16,590 nt of DNA from Pseudooctadecabacter sp. (GCA_020628265.1 JAHDFG010000003.1:1-16590); one strand, 5' to 3'. Shown: positions 1 to 7,083, counted from the stretch's first letter. Numbers and translations are program-made. Notes: generated by a model from the letters alone, not told the origin.

Positions 1-678
1 CTGGACCCCGATGTGGACATCCAGATCCGCGTGGTCCCACCGCCTGAGATGGTCGCGAACCTGCGGGCAGGTAACCTTGACGGATATCTCTCACCCGACC
101 CGTTCAACCAGCGCGCAGTCTACGAGGGCATCGGTTTTATTCACATCCTCACCAAGGAAATCTGGGAAGGGCACCCGTGCTGTGCTTTTGCGGCGCCCCT
201 GTCGTTCGCACAGGAATTGCCGAACACCTATGGCGCGCTTCTGAAATCCATCATTGATGCGACGCAATATGCGTCGAACCCCGACAACCGCGTCGAAATT
301 GCCGAAGCGATCAGCCCGACGAACTACCTCAACCAACCGGTGACCGTGGTGCAGCAGGTGTTGACCGGAACCTATGCCGACGGCCTCGGCGAAGTGCAGC
401 GGGTGCCGGACCGGATCGACTTTGACCCGTTCCCGTGGCACTCGATGGGGGTCTGGATCCTGACTCAGATGAAACGCTGGGGCTATATCGAGGGCGACAT
501 CGACTACAAGGCTGTCGCAGAACAGGTCTATCTTGCATCTGATGCCCGCAAGGTCATGACGGATCTTGGGTATGACGCACCGGACGAGACCTATCGGTCC
601 CATACGATCATGGGCAAGACCTTTGATCCGGCCGAACCCGAGGCCTATGTCGACAGCTTTGCGATCAAGGCTGACTGA
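1..678 (+). CDS. cynA: ABC transporter substrate-binding protein, NrtA/CynA type (C-terminal part, 5' end outside window)
   Basis: The reading frame is open from the first base, so the gene begins upstream. The visible 225 residues are roughly the C-terminal half of a CmpA/NrtA/SsuA-like periplasmic binding protein, which usually has about 430-450 residues. Support comes from the GNLDGYLSPDPFNQRA stretch, the EGHPCCAFAA segment and the FPWHSMGVWILTQMKRWGY segment, all typical of the nitrate/cyanate/bicarbonate binding-protein group. The protein should capture the substrate and deliver it to the permease encoded next. Its stop codon overlaps the permease start by one base (TGATG), so the two are translationally coupled. 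Substrate cannot be read from sequence alone; cyanate is inferred from the cyanase gene in the same operon. Nitrate or another small anion is the alternative. Confidence 0.75.
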   Translation: MDPDVDIQIRVVPPPEMVANLRAGNLDGYLSPDPFNQRAVYEGIGFIHILTKEIWEGHPCCAFAAPLSFAQELPNTYGALLKSIIDATQYASNPDNRVEIAEAISPTNYLNQPVTVVQQVLTGTYADGLGEVQRVPDRIDFDPFPWHSMGVWILTQMKRWGYIEGDIDYKAVAEQVYLASDARKVMTDLGYDAPDETYRSHTIMGKTFDPAEPEAYVDSFAIKAD

Positions 679-1511
679 TGGAGACCTTAAGCGAAAACAA
701 GAAGGCAGCACTGTTATCAGTGCTGCTTTTGCTGGTCGGTTGCCTGATCTGGGAGCTGTCCATTCCCGCACAAGAAGCCGCTGGTGAGTTGACGGAATAC
801 GAATTGCTCACCGGTGGCGGCCAGCCAAAAGCCGGCGTGCCCCCACCAAGTCAGGTTTTGGGCAAAGCGTGGGAGCAGCTTAGCAACCCGTTCTATGATG
901 CTGGCCCCAACGACAAAGGCATCGGGATTCAGATCGGCTATTCGATCTACCGCGTCCTGACCGGCTACTTGCTGGCCGCGCTGATTGCGATCCCGCTCGG
1001 CTTCCTCATCGGGATGTCATCGGTCGCTTACAAGGCTTTGAACCCGTTTATTCAGGTGCTCCGCCCGATTTCGCCGCTGGCGTGGATGCCGCTAGCCTTG
1101 TTCGTCATTCAGGACAGCGAGATGAGCGCGATTTTCGTGATTTTCATCTGCTCCATCTGGCCGATGCTGATCAATACAGCCTTTGGCGTTGCGGGCGTAC
1201 GCGAAGATTGGGTCAACGTGGCCCGCACCCATGAACTCGGCGCGTTCAAGACGGCGTTCACCGTGATCCTGCCCGCAGCCGCCCCGACCATTGTCACCGG
1301 TATGCGCATTTCCATCGGGATCGCTTGGCTTGTGATTGTCGCCGCCGAGATGCTCGTGGGGGGCACGGGGATTGGCTATTACGTCTGGAATGAGTGGAAC
1401 AACCTCGACCTGACCTCGGTCATCTTCTCCATCCTCATGATCGGCGTGGTGGGCATGTTGCTGGACTCACTGTTCGGCCTGCTTCAGCGCGCCGTCGCTT
1501 ACGTCGAATAG
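678..1511 (+). CDS. cynB: ABC transporter permease, NrtB/CynB type
   Basis: This 277-residue membrane protein forms the channel of the anion importer. A first membrane segment lies near residues 9-29, followed by a periplasmic stretch of about 55 residues and then the BPD_transp_1 core from about residue 85. The cytoplasmic EAA loop that contacts the ATPase is visible near residues 182-203 (ARTHELGAF, then a VILPAAAP stretch). Further membrane segments lie at about 92-113, 150-170, 208-226 and 246-268. The start at 678 shares one base with the preceding stop. Family membership is clear. The cyanate assignment rests only on the operon, and members of the SsuC/TauC/NrtB group are hard to separate by eye. 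Confidence 0.8.
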   Translation: METLSENKKAALLSVLLLLVGCLIWELSIPAQEAAGELTEYELLTGGGQPKAGVPPPSQVLGKAWEQLSNPFYDAGPNDKGIGIQIGYSIYRVLTGYLLAALIAIPLGFLIGMSSVAYKALNPFIQVLRPISPLAWMPLALFVIQDSEMSAIFVIFICSIWPMLINTAFGVAGVREDWVNVARTHELGAFKTAFTVILPAAAPTIVTGMRISIGIAWLVIVAAEMLVGGTGIGYYVWNEWNNLDLTSVIFSILMIGVVGMLLDSLFGLLQRAVAYVE

Positions 1512-1521
1512 GAGTACGGAC

Positions 1522-2433
1522 ATGGCAAAGTCATTCTTGAGTATCGAGCAACTGACCCAGCGCTACCCTGACGGACAAGGCGGCGAGTTCACCGTCTTCG
1601 AGAATGCCAATTTCGGCATTGAGAAAGGGGAGTTTGTCTGCATCCTCGGCCATTCCGGATGCGGCAAGTCTACCATCATGAACATTCTTGCGGGTCTCGC
1701 TGATCCGACCAGCGGGGTGGTGAAGATGGACGGTCAGCACGTGTCCGGTCCCAGTCTGGACCGCGGTGTCGTGTTTCAGAACTACTCCCTGCTGCCTTGG
1801 CTGACGGCGTTGAAGAACGTCACCTTTGGGGTGCAGGCGCGGTTCCCTGACTGGGACAAGTCTAAAGTGATCGAACATTCCACGGCCTTTTTGGAAAAGG
1901 TTGGCCTGACGGGCGACACCATCCACCGCAAGCCCAGCCAGTTGTCTGGGGGGATGCGTCAGCGGGTCTCGATTGCGCGGGCCTTCGCCAATGAGCCCAA
2001 ACTGCTTTTGCTGGACGAACCCTTCGGCGCGTTAGATGCCCTGACGCGCGGTACTATCCAGGACGAGTTGATCAAGGTCTGGAGCGATACGGACCAGACC
2101 GTGTTCATGATCACCCATGACATCGACGAAGCGATCCTGCTGGCCGACCGCATATTGCTGATGACGAACGGTCCAATGGCGCAGGTTGCGGAAAGCGTCG
2201 AGATTACGATCCCGCGGCCGCGCAAGCGGACCGATATCGTCGACCATCCGAACTACTACGCGATCCGCAATCATCTGGTGCAATTCCTCGGCCAACGTTC
2301 TGCCGAACTGGCCGGGCAATCAGACACGCCTCCTCTGGCTCAGCCCAAGACGGTCCGCATCGATCTGACCGAGGATATTGATGCCGAGGACCCAGAGCCT
2401 GCCACCCCGCAATTGCGCGCTGTTGAGGCTTGA
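1522..2433 (+). CDS. cynD: ABC transporter ATP-binding protein, NrtD/CynD type
   Basis: This 303-residue ATPase powers the importer. All motifs are present: Walker A GHSGCGKST at residues 43-51, Q-loop VFQNYSLLPW with Gln86, signature LSGGMRQRVSIARA from 141, Walker B LLLLDEPFGALD at 161-172, and the switch histidine in ITHD at 197-200. The LPWLTALKNV stretch after the Q-loop is typical of the nitrate/taurine/sulfonate subfamily. After about residue 240 the protein has a C-terminal tail of roughly 60 residues, rich in Pro, Asp and Glu, beyond the ATPase core; its role is unknown. The gene begins 10 bases after the permease stop with a GGAG ribosome-binding site. The cyanate role is contextual. 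Confidence 0.85.
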   Translation: MAKSFLSIEQLTQRYPDGQGGEFTVFENANFGIEKGEFVCILGHSGCGKSTIMNILAGLADPTSGVVKMDGQHVSGPSLDRGVVFQNYSLLPWLTALKNVTFGVQARFPDWDKSKVIEHSTAFLEKVGLTGDTIHRKPSQLSGGMRQRVSIARAFANEPKLLLLDEPFGALDALTRGTIQDELIKVWSDTDQTVFMITHDIDEAILLADRILLMTNGPMAQVAESVEITIPRPRKRTDIVDHPNYYAIRNHLVQFLGQRSAELAGQSDTPPLAQPKTVRIDLTEDIDAEDPEPATPQLRAVEA

Positions 2434-2436
2434 GCC

Positions 2437-2916
2437 ATGGCTCAGACAACTCCCCGTCCGCCTGTGCCTCCGTTCTCTTATGAGGATGCAGTGCAAAAGG
2501 TCCGCATGGCGGAAAACGCTTGGAACACCCGCGACCCTGAAAAAGTGGCGCAGGCCTATACGCCTGATACGCGCTGGCGCAACCGCTCTGAATTCCTGAA
2601 CGGCCGCGACGAGGTCAAAGCGTTCCTTGAACGCAAATGGGCGACCGAGACCGGATACCGGCTGATCAAGGAAATCTGGACCCACGGCGAGAACAGGATC
2701 GCCGTCCGGTTTTGCTACGAATGGCATGACGAGAACGGACAATGGTTCCGCGCCCATGGGAACGAGAATTGGGAGTTTGACGCGCATGGCTACATGGCGG
2801 TGCGCCACGCTTCGATCAACGACGTGCCAATTTCGGAGGCCGACCGGCTTTTTCATTGGCCCGAAGGAACACCCCGTCCGGACGACCACCCCGGACTGAC
2901 AGAATTAGGACTGTAA
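2437..2916 (+). CDS. DUF1348 family (nuclear transport factor 2-like) protein
   Basis: This small soluble protein of 159 residues shows the DUF1348 pattern: MAENAWNTRDPEKVAQAYTP near the N-terminus, WRNRSEFLNGRDEV, then FLERKWATETGYRLIKEIW, and a WEFDAHGYMAVRHASINDVPI strand-rich segment. The fold of this family is the NTF2/SnoaL cone, which often forms a pocket for a small ligand, but no catalytic activity is established for it that I know of. It has no signal peptide, so it should be cytoplasmic. It starts three bases after the ATPase stop, with a GAGG-like ribosome-binding site inside the end of that gene, and is followed after 18 bases by cyanase. It is therefore part of the cyanate operon, and a role with cyanate, carbamate or a related molecule is inference only. 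Confidence 0.8.
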   Translation: MAQTTPRPPVPPFSYEDAVQKVRMAENAWNTRDPEKVAQAYTPDTRWRNRSEFLNGRDEVKAFLERKWATETGYRLIKEIWTHGENRIAVRFCYEWHDENGQWFRAHGNENWEFDAHGYMAVRHASINDVPISEADRLFHWPEGTPRPDDHPGLTELGL

Positions 2917-2934
2917 GTAGAAGGACATGAAGAC

Positions 2935-3387
2935 ATGACAGAGATGATGACCAAAGAAGACGTCACGGCGATGATCTTGTCGGCCAAGAAACAGGCTGGC
3001 CTGACATGGGAAGAGATTGCCGAAAAAATCGATATGTCGCCCATCTGGACACATTCAGCAGCAATGGGGATGAACGCCTTTCCCGCTGATAAGGCCGAGT
3101 TGATGGTCAAGACGATGGGCCTGCCGCAAGAAGCGGCGAGTGTCTTGGCCGAAAGTCCCACCAAGATTTGGGAACAGGCGGTGCCAACCGATCCCTGCAT
3201 CTATCGCTTTTACGAGATCGTTGGCGTTTATGGGCCCACACTGAAGGCCATCATTCAGGAGAAATTTGGCGACGGCATCATGTCCGCCATCGATTTTGAC
3301 ATGTCCGTCACACGGGTCGAACACCCCAAAGGTGATAGAGTAAAGGTCGAAATGTCTGGCAAATTCCTTGGCTACAACAGCTGGTAG
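2935..3387 (+). CDS. cynS: Cyanate hydratase (cyanase)
   Basis: Cyanase converts cyanate and bicarbonate to ammonia and two CO2 through carbamate, allowing cyanate to serve as nitrogen source or be detoxified. The protein has 150 residues, close to the 156 of the E. coli enzyme. An N-terminal helix-turn-helix-like domain (AGLTWEEIAEKIDMSPIW) is followed by the signature region YRFYEIVGVYGPTLKAIIQE and FGDGIMSAIDF. The catalytic triad known from E. coli (Arg96, Glu99, Ser122) maps to Arg91, Glu94 and Ser117 with constant offset. The start at 2935 has an AGAAGGA site upstream. An earlier ATG at 2927 reads only into a stop after three codons. No carbonic anhydrase gene (cynT) is visible in the window. 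It closes the operon; a terminator-like hairpin follows. Confidence 0.95.
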   Translation: MTEMMTKEDVTAMILSAKKQAGLTWEEIAEKIDMSPIWTHSAAMGMNAFPADKAELMVKTMGLPQEAASVLAESPTKIWEQAVPTDPCIYRFYEIVGVYGPTLKAIIQEKFGDGIMSAIDFDMSVTRVEHPKGDRVKVEMSGKFLGYNSW

Positions 3388-3750
3388 GCTGTGCAAGCAG
3401 GCAGCTAACAAAACCTATCGAATTCAATGCATGGGCGACCATCGGGGTCGCCCTTTCGCTTGATTTGAGAATTCTTGACGTCCGTCTCGTCGATATTTCC
3501 CTAGTTGCGCGGGACTTTCACTCGATCCACTGAAACTGGACTGCGCGGATCATCGAAATTCACTCGTGTGGTCAATGTCCGCAAACCAAACTGCAATCGC
3601 AGCATTTGGACGACTTGGCTGATGTCGGCTTCGGGCCGCAAGCGACGTTCATCACTTTCTAAAGGAAGTACACGTCCGCGACGGGCGCGAGCAATCTACA
3701 CACCGTTTGTCATCTGTGCCTGCTTTTGGTCGGTTCCGCCGGTCCAATAG
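3388..3750. other. Gene-poor convergent intergenic region
   Basis: This 363-base gap lies between the converging ends of cynS and soxT. Apart from the cynS terminator hairpin near its left end I see no convincing gene. A plus-strand open frame at 3505-3750 would give an 81-residue protein rich in Arg and Ser, without a good ribosome-binding site or recognisable domain. It looks non-coding. The stretch around 3590-3665 resembles, by memory only, dispersed degenerate sequences that give similar spurious translations (the LMSASGRKR type) in other alphaproteobacteria. No obvious terminator for soxT was found. Confidence 0.5.
3433..3456 (+). terminator. Rho-independent-type terminator after cynS
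   Basis: An 8 bp perfect stem (GGGCGACC at 3433-3440 pairing with GGTCGCCC at 3446-3453) with a 5-base loop is followed by TTTCGCTT. The T-run is short, so efficiency is uncertain, but the place, 45 bases after the cynS stop, fits the end of the operon. Confidence 0.65.
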
Positions 3751-4824
3751 CTAAGAGCGACCGAATAATTTGGGAGTATGATTGAAGCCTTCGACCAAGT
3801 GGCGAAGTCCAAGCCATGCCCCTACGATGATCGCCAAAAATGCAACCGGCGCCGAGTAGGCGAGCAGGGAAAAGGCTGAAAGGCCTTGGCCGATGCTGCA
3901 TCCCAGCGCAATGACGGCTCCGGCGCCCATCATGGCGGCTCCCAGTATTTGGCGGCGAAGCTCGCGCGGGTCTTCACAGGCTTCCCAACGGAAGTGGCCT
4001 TTGATGAGGCTGCCAATAAATGCGCCAACCCAGACACCTGCAACGGACCCGATTGCAAAGCTCAGGGTCTGACCGGTCGAGGTCATGAAGAACAAAATCG
4101 TTTCCCCGATGGGAGCTGCAAATGTGTGGGACACAACGGGAGTTGCTTCAAAACCAGTGGTCGAAATCCAAGTCGTACTGACCCAAGCGGTTGTCACCGC
4201 AAGTGCCACGACGATTGACCAAAAGATGGCGGACCTGTCTGACCTAAGGTGAGCGGACGACAAAGACCAGACGATGAGGCCCGCGCCAATGACCGCTCCG
4301 ATGATCCAGAATGGGGCACCGGTCAGATCTCCCAACAAGTGTGCTACACCTTGGGGTGAGGCGGCTGCGCCTTCTTGCGGAAAGAGGGCCAATCGCACGC
4401 GTGCGAATGGGCCTGACAAAGTGGCATAGGCTGCAACTCCCATGACTGCGACGATCACAAAAGACCGAAGATCTCCGCCGCCCAAGCGCGCGACGGCTCC
4501 GTAACCGCAGTTTCCGGCCATCGCCATACCATAACCAAAAACCAGACCACCGACGATTGTTGCGAGAGGGGACCACTGGACGGACAGATAGAAGGACTGT
4601 TCCGTTGCGACGAGGCCAAAGCCAGCGAGGCTGAAGCTTCCCAAAATGGCGGCACCGATGGCTAAAACCCACATCCGAAGCCGCAGATCTGACCCGCCAT
4701 AGACCACGTCTTCGATTGCGCCGAGGGTGCAAAAGCGGCCCAATCTGGCAGCGAGTCCGAGTAGAATTCCCCCGAAAGCACCGGCGAGTGCTGCGACATT
4801 CCCATCACCCAAAGCGTCAAGCAT
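3751..4824 (-). CDS. soxT: SoxT, YeeE/YedE-family sulfur-compound permease
   Basis: A very hydrophobic 357-residue inner-membrane protein of the YeeE/YedE (DUF395, Sulf_transp) family, which includes the thiosulfate transporter YeeE. Three cysteines expected in this family are visible: Cys32 in GRFCTLGA, Cys106 in AGNCGYGAVARLGGGDLRS and Cys309 in ALGCSIGQGLSA. In YeeE such cysteines line the path and relay the sulfur compound. The start is well fixed by an AGGAGG site at 4832-4837, seven bases ahead. It is the last gene of the minus-strand soxS-soxR-soxT set, 64 bases after soxR. In sox clusters it is proposed to bring a sulfur compound into the cytoplasm, either for assimilation or as a signal for SoxR; which applies here is inference. 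Confidence 0.9.
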   Translation of the reverse strand: MLDALGDGNVAALAGAFGGILLGLAARLGRFCTLGAIEDVVYGGSDLRLRMWVLAIGAAILGSFSLAGFGLVATEQSFYLSVQWSPLATIVGGLVFGYGMAMAGNCGYGAVARLGGGDLRSFVIVAVMGVAAYATLSGPFARVRLALFPQEGAAASPQGVAHLLGDLTGAPFWIIGAVIGAGLIVWSLSSAHLRSDRSAIFWSIVVALAVTTAWVSTTWISTTGFEATPVVSHTFAAPIGETILFFMTSTGQTLSFAIGSVAGVWVGAFIGSLIKGHFRWEACEDPRELRRQILGAAMMGAGAVIALGCSIGQGLSAFSLLAYSAPVAFLAIIVGAWLGLRHLVEGFNHTPKLFGRS

Positions 4825-4888
4825 TGGTGAGCCTCCTCCCTTAAAATAGGGGCCGGAACGACTTATCGGCTATCGCGTTTCGGCCCTG

Positions 4889-5329
4889 CTATGACTTGCA
4901 GAACAAGTCATACACAACCGATATGATCCGTTTGCAGCGATCATCCGTCAAGCTGTAGTAGATCGTTTTGCCTTCGCGACGGGGTTGTACGAGGCCTTCA
5001 AGGCGCAGGCGACCAAGCTGTTGCGATACCGCAGCCTGACGGGCTGACAGCAATTCCTCCAGCTCTGTCACTGACTTTTCACCCGAAACCAGGTGACACA
5101 GGATCATCAAACGACCTTCGTGACCAATGGCTTTGAGAAAGTTCGTGGCCGTCGTTGCGTTGACCATCATCGCGTCGAGTTCGTCGTCAGTCAGATCATC
5201 GTGAAAAACAGGTATGGCCATGTCGGTACTGCAGGTTTTTGGAGCCGTTTGGGTCAATTCGTTAACGTCTACACCATCGTTTTGGGCGAGGGTAGCTGTT
5301 GCAGGATTTAACTTTGGATGCTGTGTCAT
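4889..5329 (-). CDS. soxR: SoxR, ArsR-family persulfide-responsive repressor
   Basis: A winged-helix DNA-binding protein of 146 residues. The core runs from about residue 55 to 144; the recognition helix is near 96-115 (RQAAVSQQLGRLRLEGLV) and the wing near 116-127 (RREGKTIYYSL). Cys78 (ILCHL) and Cys144 (DLFC) are 66 residues apart, the spacing of the sulfide/persulfide-sensing pairs Cys41/Cys107 of SqrR and Cys42/Cys108 of BigR. The likely mechanism is therefore a polysulfide bridge that releases DNA. Related SoxR proteins repress sox genes until thiosulfate appears. The start overlaps the soxS stop (ATGA) and has an AGGTGAAGG site at 5331-5339. An internal Met37 would give exactly the BigR numbering, but it has no ribosome-binding site. 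Confidence 0.92.
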   Translation of the reverse strand: MTQHPKLNPATATLAQNDGVDVNELTQTAPKTCSTDMAIPVFHDDLTDDELDAMMVNATTATNFLKAIGHEGRLMILCHLVSGEKSVTELEELLSARQAAVSQQLGRLRLEGLVQPRREGKTIYYSLTDDRCKRIISVVYDLFCKS

Positions 5330-5724
5330 CCTTCACCTGCCGACAGGCTCGTTTTCACTTCGAAGGGAATGTTTTGCGCTGTTAGCATTTGCCCCAAGAG
5401 CCCCCAAAAGAAATCCTCGCCCGGATAGCCCTCAAGACGCGTAACTTCTGTTCCATCGATCAACAGAATGAAGGTTGGAGTGAAGTTGACACTTCTTGCC
5501 AAAGTAATGTCTTCGGGAAGGGGGGCTGTGATATCGACCCGTCTGAGAGGGGCAGCGGCGCCTTCACCTGTCTTGTCGTAAATCGGCCCGATTTCGGTAT
5601 TCCAGCGGGCGCACCAGATGCAGCCTGGCTCTTCTGCCATCATCAATTCCGTCTCGACGTCCGCCGGTTCGGCGAAAGCTGCGAACGTCGCAAATACAAA
5701 AAGGCTGGTCAAATATCGAAACAT
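5326..5724 (-). CDS. soxS: SoxS, periplasmic thioredoxin
   Basis: A 132-residue thioredoxin-fold protein with an N-terminal Sec signal peptide (about residues 1-18, ending in FAAFA) and a CIWC redox motif at Cys35-Cys38. The conserved cis-proline is in NFTPTF. In Paracoccus-type sox clusters SoxS reduces and so reactivates the SoxYZ carrier, receiving electrons from the membrane via SoxV. It is first in the minus-strand set and shares the ATGA overlap with soxR. No ribosome-binding sequence precedes its ATG: the bases just upstream are AATAATTGA. The predicted transcription start coincides with the ATG, so it may be translated from a leaderless mRNA. Confidence 0.9.
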   Translation of the reverse strand: MFRYLTSLFVFATFAAFAEPADVETELMMAEEPGCIWCARWNTEIGPIYDKTGEGAAAPLRRVDITAPLPEDITLARSVNFTPTFILLIDGTEVTRLEGYPGEDFFWGLLGQMLTAQNIPFEVKTSLSAGEG

Positions 5725-5740
5725 TCAATTATTGTAATGT
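5721..5740. promoter_or_regulatory. Candidate SoxR operator in the soxS-soxV divergent region
   Basis: The 20 bases ACATTCAATTATTGTAATGT form a near-palindrome: ACATT pairs with AATGT at the ends and CAAT with ATTG around a central T, with one extra base on the right. The core at 5723-5738 reads ATTC-N8-TAAT, one base away from the ATTC-N8-GAAT motif that I recall for the related repressor SqrR. It covers the soxS -10 box and the first bases of soxS, a place where a bound repressor would block the polymerase. Binding by SoxR is inferred. Confidence 0.6.
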
Positions 5741-5758
5741 GAGGGGTTAAACAGTCAA
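5731..5758 (-). promoter_or_regulatory. Predicted sigma-70 promoter of soxS
   Basis: On the minus strand TTGACT (5758 down to 5753) matches the -35 consensus in five of six positions. After a 16-base spacer, TACAAT (5736 down to 5731) matches the -10 consensus in five of six. Counting seven bases on from the last base of the -10 box puts the transcription start at about 5724, the A of the soxS ATG. Confidence 0.65.
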
Positions 5759-5769
5759 GGACAGGCCCA

Positions 5770-6507
5770 GTGCTAGAGATCACGTTTGTGGGAGCCGCAT
5801 TTGCTGGGCTGTTGTCCTTCTTCACTCCCTGCATCCTGCCGATGGTGCCATTTTATCTAAGCTACATGGCCGGACTGTCCATGAACGAACTGAGGGGAGA
5901 CGGCGATTTCCCCCCCGGCACTCACAAAAGGCTCATTCTTTCAGCAGCAGCGTTTGCCTTTGGCGTCACAACAATTTTTGTTTTGCTCGGGATGGGGGCC
6001 ACGGCCGTGGGCGGGCTTTTTGGCCAATGGAAGCAGGAACTATCATACGTCGCCGCTGCCATTCTGACGGTTTTTGGGCTGCACTTTCTGGGGATCATGC
6101 GGATTCCGCTGCTCTATCGCGAAGCGCGGCTTGAAAGCTCAGCGTCGCCGGCGACCGTTGGCGGCGCCTATCTGATGGGGCTCGCGTTCGGCTTTGGCTG
6201 GACGCCTTGCGTCGGACCTGCACTCGCCTCGATCTTGATGATTGCCGGGGGCATGGGGAGCATCTGGGAAGGTGGCCTGCTGCTGTTTGTCTATGGCCTC
6301 GGCATGACCTCACCCTTTATCGTGGCTGCTTTTTTCGCGCGTCCGTTCCTTGGCTGGGCTGCCCGAAATCGAAGTCTGCTGGGGTATGTCGAAAAGGTCA
6401 TGGGCGCGATGCTGATCGTCTTCGCGTTGCTGATCGTGACCAATTCGGTCAATCGGGTTGCCGATTGGATGATCCAGACCTTCCCCGTCTTTACAACTCT
6501 TGGATAA
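5770..6507 (+). CDS. soxV: SoxV, CcdA-family transmembrane thiol-disulfide transporter
   Basis: A six-helix inner-membrane protein of 245 residues in the CcdA/DsbD family. The two redox cysteines are in the expected places, Cys21 in FFTPCILPMVPFYL and Cys147 in GFGWTPCVGPALASI. It carries electrons from cytoplasmic thioredoxin to periplasmic thioredoxins (SoxW, SoxS) that keep SoxYZ in its active reduced form. The start is a GTG with an AAGGA site at 5757-5761. The frame is closed by a stop at 5740-5742 and no ATG lies upstream of the conserved first helix, so GTG is the only good choice. It leads the long plus-strand sox operon and is followed after 12 bases by soxW. Confidence 0.92.
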   Translation: MLEITFVGAAFAGLLSFFTPCILPMVPFYLSYMAGLSMNELRGDGDFPPGTHKRLILSAAAFAFGVTTIFVLLGMGATAVGGLFGQWKQELSYVAAAILTVFGLHFLGIMRIPLLYREARLESSASPATVGGAYLMGLAFGFGWTPCVGPALASILMIAGGMGSIWEGGLLLFVYGLGMTSPFIVAAFFARPFLGWAARNRSLLGYVEKVMGAMLIVFALLIVTNSVNRVADWMIQTFPVFTTLG

Positions 6508-6519
6508 CGGAGACTGACC

Positions 6520-7083
6520 ATGTTCCGAACAATCGCACTGACTTTGATGATTTTGGCCCCAGCCGCGTTCGCGGCTCAGCTGGGCGACGACGGCCTGCAT
6601 GATGCGCCGTGGATTGAAGAGACGTTCTTGGACCTGCGCGAGGATCACGAAGACGCCTTGGCGCAGGGCAAGACCTTGATGGTCATCATTGAACAGCGCG
6701 GGTGCATTTATTGCACGCGACTTCATGAGAACGTTTTCCCCGACCCAGAGGTGGAAGCGGCGCTGACCGAGAATTTCTATGTGGTGCAGCTGAACATGTT
6801 TGGCGATCTGGAAGTTACCGATTTTGACGGGGAGGTTCTGCCGGAAAAGGAAATGGTGCGCAGGTGGAATGCGCAGTTTACGCCGTTCATGATGTTCTTC
6901 CCCCCAGAGGTCGCTAATGACGCAACTGCATCGGATGCTGTGATCGTGTCGATGCCTGGTGCTTTCGGGAAGTGGACGACGCTGAATCTGCTCAACTGGA
7001 TCGGGGAGGGGCACTACGAAGGCGAAGAAGACTTCCAAAGATACCATGCTCGCATTCTCCAAGAGCGTGGAATTGTTGAGTAA
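6520..7083 (+). CDS. soxW: SoxW, exported thioredoxin
   Basis: A thioredoxin-like protein of 187 residues with a Sec signal peptide (about residues 1-18, MFRTIALTLMILAPAAFA) and a GCIYC redox motif at Cys62-Cys65. The cis-proline is Pro122 in QFTPFMMFF. The family is DUF255/thioredoxin_2-like with a longer insert between the active site and the cis-proline than in classic thioredoxin. It is the expected partner of SoxV and delivers reductant in the periplasm; in Paracoccus it is not essential because SoxS does the reactivation. A GGAG site lies just ahead of the ATG. It ends before a 106-base gap that probably holds a second sox control region. Confidence 0.9.
   Translation: MFRTIALTLMILAPAAFAAQLGDDGLHDAPWIEETFLDLREDHEDALAQGKTLMVIIEQRGCIYCTRLHENVFPDPEVEAALTENFYVVQLNMFGDLEVTDFDGEVLPEKEMVRRWNAQFTPFMMFFPPEVANDATASDAVIVSMPGAFGKWTTLNLLNWIGEGHYEGEEDFQRYHARILQERGIVE

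Noticed and set aside
3731..3748. Small inverted repeat (CGGTTCCG and neighbouring bases) near the soxT stop as a terminator
   Set aside because: The stem is only a few pairs and no T-run follows on the minus strand.
3505..3750. An 81-codon plus-strand open frame in the cynS-soxT gap
   Set aside because: There is no good ribosome-binding site, no domain, and the composition is Arg/Ser-rich; I treat it as non-coding.
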